The notes beneath the pieces are model-generated. The model saw only the letters and a list, made by a program, of their open reading frames with translations, did not search any database and had not been told where the DNA came from. A DNA stretch of 64,000 nt from Dawidia soli. Its GTDB lineage: Bacteria; Bacteroidota; Bacteroidia; Cytophagales; Cyclobacteriaceae. The stretch is from the NCBI RefSeq assembly GCF_018598185.1, contig NZ_JAHESC010000034.1:24172-88171 (forward strand), read 5' to 3'. The position numbers and the translations under genes are program-made. Shown piece after piece: positions 1-8,451 of this stretch; position 1 is the first letter of the stretch; each line of letters starts with the position of its first letter.

Positions 1-1
1 C

Positions 2-313
2 GGAAACGCGGTTTATGTTACATTTACAAGCACAGACGTGGAAGCAATTTTGCAGATAGTAGAAGACAGAAAGAATGGACCGTCGCGGTTTATGTTTGTG
101 GCAGCGCTTGGACGAGTAAAAGGAGATTCAGATCGCATTGAATCTATTTTAATGAAATTATTGAATGAAGAAGATCAGCTTCTGGAAGCGGCGGTAAGGG
201 CGTTGGGAGGAATTAGGTCAAAAAAGGCAAAGGGCTTGCTTTTGGACTTACTGCCTAAAACTAAATCCAGTCGAAAGAAAGTGATTTTAGAGGCGTTAAA
301 AAGAATCGGATAA
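2..313 (+). CDS. HEAT-repeat-like protein, C-terminal fragment
   Basis: The reading frame is open from the left edge of the window to the TAA at 311-313, so this is the C-terminal part of a longer gene. About 103 codons are visible. A GTG at 38 is in frame but the frame continues upstream without a stop, so I do not treat it as the start. The visible protein is made of paired amphipathic helices (for example around LLEAAVRALGGI and AKGLLLDLLPKT), which is the look of HEAT or PBS-lyase type repeats used as binding scaffolds. The function is unknown. The next gene starts 12 bases downstream, so the two could share a transcript. Confidence 0.55.
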   Translation, partial: GNAVYVTFTSTDVEAILQIVEDRKNGPSRFMFVAALGRVKGDSDRIESILMKLLNEEDQLLEAAVRALGGIRSKKAKGLLLDLLPKTKSSRKKVILEALKRIG

Positions 314-324
314 AGCAATTTGTC

Positions 325-966
325 ATGACAAAATATTTTGGAATAGTTATTATTCTTCTGATCGCATATCATGTTCAGGCACAGCCCCCCGGGGCACTGC
401 AAGCTGTTCAGCAAATGCAAAGAAACATGGTCGAGCAGTCCAACATGGAGACGATGCATCGGATGCAACAGTTCAATACCATGGGTACGACGCGACGGTC
501 CGCTAACAAGCGCATGCCGGGTGCAGGGCGGTATCAGTATGAAATCGAACTCAGGAACGGTGACGTCATTGTGCGCGAAGGGCGGATCGAGAAGTACGAG
601 ATTGGCGATGTTTTTATCGTAGGCAACAACCGTAATTTCAAGATTATCAAACCCGACAGCACTGTGCGTATGAGCCGCGTTTATGGAGATGAGAAGCTGG
701 TAGGCTTGCCCTACGGAAATAACTGGGTATTTCGCGTGGTGACCGGCGCCATCCAGGGTTATTCGCCGTATCCCGACCGTTCACCGCGTCACGTGGCATA
801 CATGCAGATCGAGCGTGGAGGCGTTGTCGAGCGTGTCGATATAGACTATCTACGTGGGCGTATGGCCGGACATGAAGAGGCACTCGCGTTACTGGAGATG
901 GAGAAGGTGGGCGAAGCCATGCAGCGGTATAACCGCGATATGGACGACGAAGTAGAAGGCGAGTAG
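325..966 (+). CDS. Exported protein of unknown function
   Basis: 213 residues starting with a clear Sec signal peptide (MTKYFGIVIILLIAYHVQAQ), so the protein is predicted to be exported. The segment after the signal is rich in Gln and Met (residues about 24-50). The middle (about 65-130) reads like a small beta domain with the phrase YEIELRNGDVIVREGRIEKY, as in proteins that report or bind at a membrane surface. The C-terminus (about 180-213) is a charged helix ending in an acidic tail. I do not recognise a family. It sits 12 bases after the HEAT-like gene and 20 bases before a membrane protein gene, so the three may form one operon. Confidence 0.6.
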   Translation: MTKYFGIVIILLIAYHVQAQPPGALQAVQQMQRNMVEQSNMETMHRMQQFNTMGTTRRSANKRMPGAGRYQYEIELRNGDVIVREGRIEKYEIGDVFIVGNNRNFKIIKPDSTVRMSRVYGDEKLVGLPYGNNWVFRVVTGAIQGYSPYPDRSPRHVAYMQIERGGVVERVDIDYLRGRMAGHEEALALLEMEKVGEAMQRYNRDMDDEVEGE

Positions 967-985
967 TAGTTGTCGCTTTGAAGGA

Positions 986-1525
986 ATGAAGGACGTAAAG
1001 TGGTTTAAGGATAATATGGGAAGAATGAAAAAGATTGTCGTATCTGTGGAAGGCTGGCAAATATTTTTTGTTTGGTGGGTTGTAATAATTTCATACAGCA
1101 GCATCCCGAATGATCAAGGTATTTGGAAGAGCGCTTTATCGATTCTATTAGCAGTTGGTGTATTCGGATGGTTTATGCTGTCGGGAACAGCTTTGAACGA
1201 CAATTTGCCAGAGGATGAGCAGAAATCAGATGTGCCTTTTATTATCTGTTGTTTTTATGGTGTTTTGGCGGTAGCGGCCTCGTCTGTCCTAAAGGATGTA
1301 TATATAGATCCAATACTGGGCCTAAGCTTCGCATTTTTGTTTGTAGCCTCATTCTTCTATATAATATACTTCATATCTACCGCTTTCGCGATCAATCAAG
1401 ACTACTCGGAAAATAAAAAGCTGAGAGTAGAGATAATTTTTCTTCTTTTTATTGCCTTTGTATTTGGCATCCTGGTAATACAGTCGCATATAAGGCGTTT
1501 TTTTAACCAATCGGGAAATCAATAG
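986..1525 (+). CDS. Four-helix integral membrane protein, unknown
   Basis: 179 residues with about four hydrophobic segments (roughly 25-42, 47-68, 82-100 and 107-130, with a further one near 145-165), a short charged loop (NLPEDEQKSD) and a basic C-terminus (SHIRRFFNQ). This is the shape of a small inner-membrane protein. No catalytic motif is visible and I do not recognise the family. The DNA is clearly more AT-rich than the genes on either side, which may mean a different origin. An internal ATG at 1016 region (MGRMKK) is an alternative start; the ATG at 986 is used because the reading frame and upstream spacing suit it. Confidence 0.55.
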   Translation: MKDVKWFKDNMGRMKKIVVSVEGWQIFFVWWVVIISYSSIPNDQGIWKSALSILLAVGVFGWFMLSGTALNDNLPEDEQKSDVPFIICCFYGVLAVAASSVLKDVYIDPILGLSFAFLFVASFFYIIYFISTAFAINQDYSENKKLRVEIIFLLFIAFVFGILVIQSHIRRFFNQSGNQ

Positions 1526-1711
1526 TCAGATTTTCTTTAAGCCTGTCAACCTTAGCCGTCTCTCGCAGTTCTTCATCCATATCATCGTCGTAACTAAATT
1601 ATGAAGTCTCCATTGGCTGGAAGGGTTGTAGAAGAGAAGAGAGAATCTTAAAGGTTGGCGATCATATCTGACAATAAAACGTACAAAGTGAAAGAACCAG
1701 TGATTCCATAT

Positions 1712-2677
1712 TCAGCGCGACATGTCCTCGAGTCCTTCCTTGACCGAAACTATTGGCCGATAACCCAATAGCTTTTTTGCCTTAACATCCGAAACAATAA
1801 ACGGTAGCCCAAGCGTATTGACCATGCCGGGAAAGAGCGGCGGTGTGCTTTTCAGCCCGAACGTAGTCCAGATGAATGCAAAGATACGGGCCATGGTGCG
1901 GGCCATGCCCAGGGATACCGTTCTGTTGGGCGCCTCCATGTTTTGAGTTTTCAAGATGTCCGTGATGAACTGGCGGAACGGAAGCTTTTCACCGTCGGTG
2001 ATGAAGAAGGCTTCGCCGCCAACGTCAGCCCTGGCGGCCAGCGTCAGGGCATGGCAGACGTTTGCTACGTGGCAGGTAACGATCGGGTGGGTGCCGCCGT
2101 CGATAAACGCGAGGTTTCCTTTTTCAGCCGCGGCTTTGATCTGCGGCAGGGCAGAGGTGTCGCCTTTGCCCCAGATCAGCGGCGGGCGAACGGAGATGGT
2201 GCGGAGCGTGGAGCTGTTTGCTTTTAATACCCGCTGCTCGGCTTCGAGCTTGGTTTGTGAATAGCCGTCGATGAGGTTGTCGGAATGGGTGTTCTCATCG
2301 CCGTGCAGAATAGGCTTGCCGTTCATAATGACGGAGGCGGCCCCGAGGTAGACGAAGTTGGATACGTTGTTTTTCCGGGCGGCGTCCAGTAAGACCGTCG
2401 TGCCGCCTACGTGGTCGGGCCACAGGTGCTTGCGCGACTTCCAGAAGTCGACGGCGGCGGCCAGGTGGAAAACGGTGTCGATACCGGCTAATGCGCCATT
2501 GAGTACAGCGACGCTGTGGATGTCGCCGCGGACGGGGGTGGCACCTGCTTGTATGATCTTTTGGTCCGATTCGGGTGAGCGGCTCAGGGCGAATACTTCG
2601 ACGTTTTCCGACGTTAGTTTTTGGATAAGATTCCGCCCCACGAAGCCTGATCCGCCGGTTACAAATACTCTTTTCAT
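1712..2677 (-). CDS. NAD-dependent epimerase/dehydratase (extended SDR)
   Basis: 321 residues of the extended short-chain dehydrogenase family. The N-terminus has the nucleotide-binding motif TGGSGFVGRNLI (residues 7-18), and the catalytic YxxxK is present as YSQTK (Tyr139, Lys143). The sequence resembles the 3-beta-hydroxysteroid dehydrogenase/isomerase-like group, which acts on sugar nucleotides, sterols or small ketones; the substrate cannot be read from the sequence. The ATG at 2677 (MKRVFVTGG) is chosen because it begins directly with the Rossmann strand; a TTG at 2695 would add six non-conserved residues. It lies 38 bases downstream of the Crp/Fnr regulator on the same strand and is probably co-transcribed with it. 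Confidence 0.85.
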   Translation of the reverse strand: MKRVFVTGGSGFVGRNLIQKLTSENVEVFALSRSPESDQKIIQAGATPVRGDIHSVAVLNGALAGIDTVFHLAAAVDFWKSRKHLWPDHVGGTTVLLDAARKNNVSNFVYLGAASVIMNGKPILHGDENTHSDNLIDGYSQTKLEAEQRVLKANSSTLRTISVRPPLIWGKGDTSALPQIKAAAEKGNLAFIDGGTHPIVTCHVANVCHALTLAARADVGGEAFFITDGEKLPFRQFITDILKTQNMEAPNRTVSLGMARTMARIFAFIWTTFGLKSTPPLFPGMVNTLGLPFIVSDVKAKKLLGYRPIVSVKEGLEDMSR

Positions 2678-2715
2678 GTCCTTTGTTTTCTGCAAAGGAG
2701 CGGGGTTGGCGGAGA

Positions 2716-3321
2716 CTAATTTTTGCTATTTCGCAAAAAGTCGGAGTGCAGGAGCTCTTTTTTGATGTGGCTCAGGGTGTACTGCGAGATTCCCAGGAAG
2801 GAGGCAACGTGGGCGGCTTTGACGTGGTTGGCAACATTTGGAAAGTATGTAAGAAACGACAGGTACCGGTCCCGGGCTTCGCGCTGGAACAGGTCGGACC
2901 GGATCTTTACTTTGTCGAACAGGGCCTTCTCGGTGATCCGGGCGAGGAGCCCGCTCCATTCCGGTATTTCGCGGGCGAGCCGCTCCAGCGTGGGTTTGTG
3001 AAAGGCGATCACTTCCGTGTCGCGCTCCGCCACGGCGGTGACCAATGACGGGATGTCGCTGTTGAAGCTGTCGAGGTCGGCCAGGAAATTTCCGGCGTCG
3101 GAGAAGTGCACGGTGATGTCATCACCGTCTTCGTTGTACGAATATAGCCGGATCAGGCCCTCCAGGAGGAAGTATTTTTCTTCTGGCTTTTCACCGGCGT
3201 TCCAAAGCGTTTGTCCGCGCGCGTATGTTTCAAACTGCAGCGAATCGCGGAGTATAGAAATGGATGCCTCGTTCAAGGGGCAGAATTTGCCGAGATAGGA
3301 AAGTAGTTTCTGTTCTTTCAT
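2716..3321 (-). CDS. Crp/Fnr family transcriptional regulator
   Basis: 201 residues. The N-terminal two-thirds is a cyclic-nucleotide-binding-like beta barrel (GQTLWNAGEKPEEKYFLLEG, about residues 36-55), followed by the long dimerisation helix and a C-terminal helix-turn-helix (VAsFLGISQYTLSHIKKEL, about 171-190). There is no cysteine cluster for an iron-sulfur centre, so it is closer to the Crp-like proteins common in Bacteroidota, in which the ligand is often unknown. The barrel lacks an obvious cAMP-type phosphate cassette. It precedes the epimerase gene in the same direction and probably controls it; it is divergent from the transglutaminase gene across a 199-base gap. Confidence 0.85.
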   Translation of the reverse strand: MKEQKLLSYLGKFCPLNEASISILRDSLQFETYARGQTLWNAGEKPEEKYFLLEGLIRLYSYNEDGDDITVHFSDAGNFLADLDSFNSDIPSLVTAVAERDTEVIAFHKPTLERLAREIPEWSGLLARITEKALFDKVKIRSDLFQREARDRYLSFLTYFPNVANHVKAAHVASFLGISQYTLSHIKKELLHSDFLRNSKN

Positions 3322-3472
3322 GGAAGCAGCCTGTAATTTAGTAAACGCCGGCGACTTCCTACTTTGACGTCCGAGGGACGATCACCGATACGCTTCACGA
3401 AGAAGCGTTTGGACTTTTCTGCGCCATGTAATAATACCGGCATTTTTCCAGGCGCGGTGATTGCCGGCGGTA

Positions 3473-3480
3473 TATCTTTG
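3473..3480 (+). promoter_or_regulatory. Candidate -7 promoter element for the transglutaminase gene
   Basis: TATCTTTG matches the Bacteroidota -7 consensus TAnnTTTG exactly and lies 41 bases before the ATG of the transglutaminase-domain gene. The -33 side is weak: only a T-run (3443-3447) is present at about the right distance. The call rests on the -7 element. Confidence 0.4.
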
Positions 3481-3520
3481 TTACGCGCAGTTTTGCTAAC
3501 CTGCTTTGCGCCTGCCTGAT

Positions 3521-6031
3521 ATGAAAAAGTCCTTTTTTGGTCTGTTCTGCCTGTTTTTTGTTCCCATAGCCGGCTTGTTGGCCCAGTCTGCGAAAGTTGC
3601 GGTGCGGCCGCCCAGCCGTTGGGTGGAGCCACGACCTTTTGATGCTGCGGGCATGCCGGCGTACGGACAGGGAATCGGGTATTATTTTCTGTTGGTGGAC
3701 CAGCAGGACCATGCGCAGCAGGAGGAAGGCTACCGGCATTATGCGTATAAGATCCTGACGAGCGAGGGCCTGCAGGCGATGTCGGACATCAGCGTGTCGT
3801 TCGATCCGGCGTATCAGCAACTAGCGGTGCACACGCTGCGCATTCACCGCAACGGGCAGGTGATCGACCAGATGCAGAAGACGATCCGCACCATTCAGCG
3901 TGAGCAAAGCATGGACCGGTTTATCTACGACGGCAGCCTCACCGCGGTCATCAACCTGAACGACGTGCGGGTGGGTGACATCATCGAATATGCCTACAGC
4001 CGGAAGGGCGAAAACCCCGTCAACCGGGGACATAACACCTGGTATATCTCCTTGAATTACAGCTCGGGCACCGAGTCTATTTTTCAGCGCGTTGTCGTTC
4101 CGACGACATTGCCCGTATACCTGAAATATACCAACACGGAACAGAAGCCGGTTATTGCCGACCAGGCCGGTCAGCGTACATATACCTGGTCCGTTACCAA
4201 GGTGCCGGGGCTGGTAACGGACGAGCAAGTGCCGTCGTGGTACTCGGCGTTTTCGTCGGTGACGATGACCACCTTTGCCGACTGGGGCCAGGTGGCGGAC
4301 TGGGCACGGCCGCTGTATACGGTACAGGAGGCCGACCGGAAGAAGCTGATCGCCATGGCCGCCGGGCAATTCAGCGCGACAACCCCCGAAGCATACGCAG
4401 AGGAAGTGATCCGGTTTGTGCAGGACGAAGTGCGCTACCTGGGCTTTGAAACCGGATTGAACTCGCATAAGCCCCACGCTCCGCTGGATGTATACAATCA
4501 ACGTTTCGGCGATTGCAAGGACAAGGCGCTTCTGCTAACGACACTGCTGAACGCCCGCGGCATCGAGGCGTACCCGATGTTGGTCCATACGTCGGATCGT
4601 GCGCATGTGTCGGAGTCGGCGCCATCCCTTTATGCATTCGACCACTGTGTGGCGCAAGTCAAGCTGAACGATTCTACGTTTTACATCGATGCGACGATCA
4701 GCGGCCAGGGTGGTATGTCCGGGCGGCATTACTTTCCCCGGTATGGCAAGGGCCTTGTGATCGATGGCCGGAGCCGTGACTTCGTGTCGCTGGATACGCC
4801 GCAGCCCTATGCGATCACGGAAACGCAGACCGTCGACATCGACAGCATCGGCGGCGCGGCGAATCTTACCGTCCGGACGGTCTGTATCGGCGGTGAGGCC
4901 GACGACGTCCGGTCGCAGTTTTACGGCAACAGCCGGGAGGAGATCCAGAAGCGGTATTTGAAATTCTACGGCGACACATATCCGGATATCGAGGTGCGTC
5001 AGCCCCTGCGGTTTACCGATCAGCGCGATAGCAACATCGTGGTGATCGATGAGTATTATACGATCCCGACGTTCTGGAAACCGGACGAGAAGGATCCGAA
5101 GACGCTGATGTGCGACGTGTCGGCGCAGTCCATCGATAGCCGGATCAGCGTGTCGAAGTTCGCCAAACGTACCGCCCCGTTCCGGTTGACGTATCCGTTG
5201 AACTATACGCACACGATCGTGATCAACGTGCCGGAGGACTGGACTATCGAAGACAAAGACCAGCGCATCGACCGCGACCAATATGCCTACGAGTACTCCC
5301 GCCGGTATGTGGACCGGAAGGTCATGATCACAACACACTATGAGACCAAGGACGCGTCCGTTCCCGTCGATCTCTATCAGCAGTATATCGATGATCATAA
5401 TGCCATGCGCGACAACCTGTGGTATAGCCTGACATACGATACGGATTTTGCAGGTCAGTCCATGTCGTCGCCTACCGCCGCGGGAATGGCGTGGCTGGCC
5501 ATGGCAGTGGCGATCTCGGTGTTGCTGTCGGTATGGATCTATCGCCGGTATGATCCCGTGCCCGATCATTCGCCCGAGTGGGCGCGCCCGATCGACGGCA
5601 ACCTGGTCTACGCACGGTATGGGCTGGTCCTCACGCTTTTTATGCTGATCGTAGAGGTGATCTCCAATCCATACCTGTTCTCAGGCAACCTTTGGCTCCC
5701 CGAGCTGATGGCGGGGCAGTATGGGAGCGCTGTGCTGTATGCGGTGTACCAGGTATATGGCGCGGTACTGGTGCCGGTTGGTGTGATGTCGATTGCGCTG
5801 TTCCAGCAAGGCCGGTCGTCGACGCCCCGCGTAACGTCGGTGTTCTTTGGCGCACTGGTGGGCATGCCGTTGCTCACGGCGATCGCAATGTTTACGGAGG
5901 ATGCCAATGGCGGCGGATGGTCGCCCGGATCGCTCATATTTGTGCTGCTGCTGGCGGGTATCTGGATCGGGTATTTCAGGTCCTCCAGCCAGGTGAAGCG
6001 CACGTTTGTCGTCCCCGCGCGCGGAGAATGA
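3521..6031 (+). CDS. DUF3857 and transglutaminase-like domain membrane protein
   Basis: 836 residues. A signal peptide (MKKSFFGLFCLFFVPIAGLLAQ) is followed by a DUF3857-type beta-rich domain (about 60-230) and a transglutaminase-like cysteine protease fold (about 285-395). The triad is visible: Cys332 in FGDCKDKA, His375 in FDHCVAQV and Asp390 in FYIDAT. After a second beta domain come about four transmembrane helices (about 645-665, 700-720, 745-765 and 800-820). Proteins of this layout are common next to envelope genes in Bacteroidota; a role in peptide cross-linking or cleavage outside the cytoplasm is an inference. The ATG at 3521 is preferred over an upstream TTG at 3506 because it begins the signal peptide. 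Confidence 0.85.
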   Translation: MKKSFFGLFCLFFVPIAGLLAQSAKVAVRPPSRWVEPRPFDAAGMPAYGQGIGYYFLLVDQQDHAQQEEGYRHYAYKILTSEGLQAMSDISVSFDPAYQQLAVHTLRIHRNGQVIDQMQKTIRTIQREQSMDRFIYDGSLTAVINLNDVRVGDIIEYAYSRKGENPVNRGHNTWYISLNYSSGTESIFQRVVVPTTLPVYLKYTNTEQKPVIADQAGQRTYTWSVTKVPGLVTDEQVPSWYSAFSSVTMTTFADWGQVADWARPLYTVQEADRKKLIAMAAGQFSATTPEAYAEEVIRFVQDEVRYLGFETGLNSHKPHAPLDVYNQRFGDCKDKALLLTTLLNARGIEAYPMLVHTSDRAHVSESAPSLYAFDHCVAQVKLNDSTFYIDATISGQGGMSGRHYFPRYGKGLVIDGRSRDFVSLDTPQPYAITETQTVDIDSIGGAANLTVRTVCIGGEADDVRSQFYGNSREEIQKRYLKFYGDTYPDIEVRQPLRFTDQRDSNIVVIDEYYTIPTFWKPDEKDPKTLMCDVSAQSIDSRISVSKFAKRTAPFRLTYPLNYTHTIVINVPEDWTIEDKDQRIDRDQYAYEYSRRYVDRKVMITTHYETKDASVPVDLYQQYIDDHNAMRDNLWYSLTYDTDFAGQSMSSPTAAGMAWLAMAVAISVLLSVWIYRRYDPVPDHSPEWARPIDGNLVYARYGLVLTLFMLIVEVISNPYLFSGNLWLPELMAGQYGSAVLYAVYQVYGAVLVPVGVMSIALFQQGRSSTPRVTSVFFGALVGMPLLTAIAMFTEDANGGGWSPGSLIFVLLLAGIWIGYFRSSSQVKRTFVVPARGE

Positions 6032-6140
6032 TCATGGGATCGCGGCAGGAATACAAGCGGGATGATTTTGTGCACGGTTTATCAATCACGGTGCAGGGCA
6101 TAGTAGCAAGGCAGGGAAGGCTCATGAAGACGATGGTGTA

Positions 6141-6287
6141 ATGGCTGATGGAAATAAACTACAGCGAGAGTACATCAATTACCAATATAAGCACCTCTTT
6201 AAAGTGGAGTACAATCAGAAATATATTCGTAGGATGAACGAGCGATACTCATCACCATCAGTGAAAGATAGATACAAAAACGACTGA
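6141..6287 (+). CDS. Possible small gene or gene remnant, 48 aa
   Basis: An ATG at 6141 opens a 48-codon frame ending one base before the ATG of the next gene. The product is very basic and tyrosine-rich (for example EYNQKYIRRMNERY). The same frame is open back to a TGA at 6063, giving INHGAGHSSKAGKAHEDDG in front, so it may be the 3' end of a decayed larger gene. DNA composition is AT-rich like the lipoprotein gene that follows. I do not recognise it; the near-contact with the next start suggests translational coupling if it is real. Confidence 0.35.
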   Translation: MADGNKLQREYINYQYKHLFKVEYNQKYIRRMNERYSSPSVKDRYKND

Positions 6288-6288
6288 A

Positions 6289-7071
6289 ATGCCGGTATTA
6301 ATAAGACTAAAATATTGTTTGTTTTGCGTGGTTTTGTTATTGTCTGCTTGCGAAAAAGATGGAAACAAAACCATTAATCTATGTTCGATTGATCCATATG
6401 AAAGTTCCTTTTGGGGTAAGGGCGTGAAATATATGGTAGCCGATATGGGGAGAGGTATAATTGATACGATTTTTTTTGATTCTTATGGAAACTGTATTCG
6501 GGTTTCGTCATTTGGACGCATCCAATTGCTGAAAGAATGGGATGAGCATCACAGGGTGATACGACAAGCGGATCTTGGTGAATTTCCTGCATATTATATC
6601 TGTTCGTATGATACAATGGATAAATTCTATGTAGAGAAGATGCGTTTAATGTCGGCTATAGATTGGGATAATAAATTGGATAGCTTGTATGAGAGGGATG
6701 TATATTGGCTTCTCTTTCGATTGGATGATTCTGGTAAAATAACAGAGAAAATCGACACAACTTTAAATCATACGATAACGAAATACTCGTATGAGGATGG
6801 TAAATTAATCGAAAAACGAGATACTTTTCTGTTGGGAGATGAGGGCTACGTAAAAAGGTGGTCGTATTCGTATAATGATGGTATTCTTGTGAGAATCGAT
6901 TTTTACTGGGGGGGAGTTTTAAACACTATTGATTACTTTGATGATCGAGGGTTGATAAAGTACTCTGTTAGAAGAGGAAAGCCGGAGCATCCGTTCGATA
7001 CCGTAAAATATTGTTTTGCCTATGACTCGCTGGTTTCTGTAAAGTTTATGGATTCAAAGGATTTTGAATAG
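6289..7071 (+). CDS. Putative lipoprotein with YD-like repeats
   Basis: 260 residues with a lipoprotein signal (LLLSACEKDG, Cys21 as lipidation site). The body consists of short beta-hairpin units with the pattern YSYEDGKLIEKRD, YSYNDGILVRIDF and DYFDDRGLIKYS, resembling the YD/RHS-like repeats found in surface lipoproteins of Bacteroidota. No enzyme motif is visible. Codon use and base composition are strongly AT-rich compared with the GC-rich genes on both sides, which points to horizontal acquisition. It is isolated: the gene downstream is convergent and the short frame 6141-6287 is the only partner. Confidence 0.65.
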   Translation: MPVLIRLKYCLFCVVLLLSACEKDGNKTINLCSIDPYESSFWGKGVKYMVADMGRGIIDTIFFDSYGNCIRVSSFGRIQLLKEWDEHHRVIRQADLGEFPAYYICSYDTMDKFYVEKMRLMSAIDWDNKLDSLYERDVYWLLFRLDDSGKITEKIDTTLNHTITKYSYEDGKLIEKRDTFLLGDEGYVKRWSYSYNDGILVRIDFYWGGVLNTIDYFDDRGLIKYSVRRGKPEHPFDTVKYCFAYDSLVSVKFMDSKDFE

Positions 7072-7076
7072 TATCC

Positions 7077-7099
7077 GGGCGTTATTTAACTAACGGCCC
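7077..7099. terminator. Candidate bidirectional terminator hairpin
   Basis: GGGCGTTA and TAACGGCCC can pair (one bulge) around a six-base loop between the convergent lipoprotein and esterase genes; the stem includes the esterase stop codon. No long T-run follows, so this is tentative. Confidence 0.3.
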
Positions 7100-7696
7100 A
7101 ACTACCTTCAATACATTATCTGCCAGAATCTTATGCCCGGCGGGATTCGGATGAATCCCGTCGGAAATATTCAGTTTCTCATCACCCGCTACGCCCTGTA
7201 GCAAAAAGGGTATTAATGACGCATTATTTTTCTTGGCCAGCTCCGGGAAGATCTTTTGGAAGCTGGTGCCGTAGTCGGCGCCCAGGTTCGGGGGCACCAT
7301 CATGCCGGCGATGACCAGCTTGACGTCTGGGTTCTTGGCTTTGACCTTGTCGATGATGGCTTGCAGGTTTTTGCGGGTTTGGTCGAGGGGGAGGCCGCGG
7401 AGGCCGTCGTTGGCGCCGAGCTCCAGGATGAAGATGTCAACGGGTTGGCGCAGGACCCAGTCGAGGCGGGAGAGGCCGCCGGCGGAGGTTTCGCCGCTGA
7501 GGCCGGCGTTGATGACTTTGACCTGTTTGCCCTGGGCGGTGAGCTTTTTCTCCACCAGGGTGGGGAAGGCCTGGTCGGGGGAGTTGAGGCCGTGGCCGGC
7601 GGTGAGGCTGTCGCCGTAGAACAGGATCGTTACCGGGGCCGTGGTGGCCTGAAATAACAGGAGGCATGAAATAAACAGGGCAATTCTTCCGACCAT
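7082..7696 (-). CDS. tesA: TesA-like SGNH arylesterase/lysophospholipase
   Basis: 204 residues with an N-terminal signal peptide (MVGRIALFISCLLLFQATTA), so periplasmic. SGNH blocks are in order: FYGDSLTAG with nucleophile Ser30, INAGLSGETS, LGANDGL with Asn96, and SDGIHPNPAGH with Asp179 and His182. This is the family of E. coli TesA (thioesterase I / protease I / lysophospholipase L1), about the same length. It is divergent from the ABC transporter genes at 7780-11015 with 83 bases between, the same arrangement as tesA and ybbA-ybbP in proteobacteria. A role in handling acyl chains or lipids in the periplasm is likely; the true substrate is open. Confidence 0.88.
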   Translation of the reverse strand: MVGRIALFISCLLLFQATTAPVTILFYGDSLTAGHGLNSPDQAFPTLVEKKLTAQGKQVKVINAGLSGETSAGGLSRLDWVLRQPVDIFILELGANDGLRGLPLDQTRKNLQAIIDKVKAKNPDVKLVIAGMMVPPNLGADYGTSFQKIFPELAKKNNASLIPFLLQGVAGDEKLNISDGIHPNPAGHKILADNVLKVVGPLVK

Positions 7697-7779
7697 ATGG
7701 TGAATCTTGACGTTTTTAAGGATTCTGAAACAATTTTAAACGTTTAACGCGTAATTGCTACTAATCGATATTCAAAACT

Positions 7780-8451
7780 ATGCCGAACGTAGTGCTCCGG
7801 GCCGAAAATCTGACAAAGACTTACCGCACCGCCGAAAATTTCCTCACCGTATTAGACGACGTATCCTTTTCCGTGGAGCAGGGCGATTCCCTGGCCATCA
7901 TTGGCCCGTCGGGCAGCGGCAAAACCACCCTGTTGGGGCTATGCGCCGGCCTGGACGTGGCCACGTCGGGGACCATCTCGCTGATGGACTTTAAGTTAAG
8001 TGCCATGAGCGAAGACGACCGCGCCTACCTGCGCAACCAGTATGTGGGGTTTGTGTTCCAGAACTTCCAGCTGCTGTCGACGCTGACGGCCCTGGAGAAC
8101 GTCATGGTGCCCCTCGAGCTGCGCGGCGAGCGCAATGTGGCGCCCAAAGCGAAGGCCTTGCTGGACCGGGTGGGTCTGTCCAAGCGCCTGAACCACTACC
8201 CGTCGCAGCTCTCGGGTGGGGAGCAGCAGCGGGTGGCGATCGCCCGGGCATTTATGACCGACCCGAAGATCCTCTTTGCCGACGAGCCCACGGGCAACCT
8301 GGACGAGGAGAATGCGCAGCATGTGACGTCGCTGCTCTTCGGCATGAACAAAGAACAGAACACCACGCTGGTGCTGGTGACGCATAACCTGGAGCTGGCG
8401 GCCATGACGCAACGGGTGATCAAGATGCGGGGAGGGCGCATGGTGGTATGA
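7780..8451 (+). CDS. ybbA: ABC transporter ATP-binding protein, YbbA/LolD type
   Basis: 223 residues. All ATPase motifs are present: Walker A GPSGSGKT (42-49), Q-loop Gln94, signature LSGGEQQR (144-151), Walker B ILFADEP with Glu169, and a His switch in VTHNLEL. Length and sequence fit the MacB/LolD/YbbA group, which power permeases that handle lipids, lipoproteins or peptides rather than classical import. The stop overlaps the permease start (ATGA-type overlap), so the two are translationally coupled. Context with the TesA-like esterase supports a YbbA assignment. Confidence 0.92.
   Translation: MPNVVLRAENLTKTYRTAENFLTVLDDVSFSVEQGDSLAIIGPSGSGKTTLLGLCAGLDVATSGTISLMDFKLSAMSEDDRAYLRNQYVGFVFQNFQLLSTLTALENVMVPLELRGERNVAPKAKALLDRVGLSKRLNHYPSQLSGGEQQRVAIARAFMTDPKILFADEPTGNLDEENAQHVTSLLFGMNKEQNTTLVLVTHNLELAAMTQRVIKMRGGRMVV

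Noticed and set aside
1529..1606. Minus-strand short frame (MDEELRETAKVDRLKEN-like)
   Set aside because: About 26 codons with a stop shortly upstream and overlapping the end of the membrane-protein gene; no support.
6066..7071. Polymorphic toxin and immunity pair
   Set aside because: No toxin fold or secretion marker can be seen; kept only as an AT-rich islet.
7736..7747. TTAAACGTTTAA palindrome between the esterase and ABC genes
   Set aside because: Short and AT-rich; could occur by chance and has no partner site.
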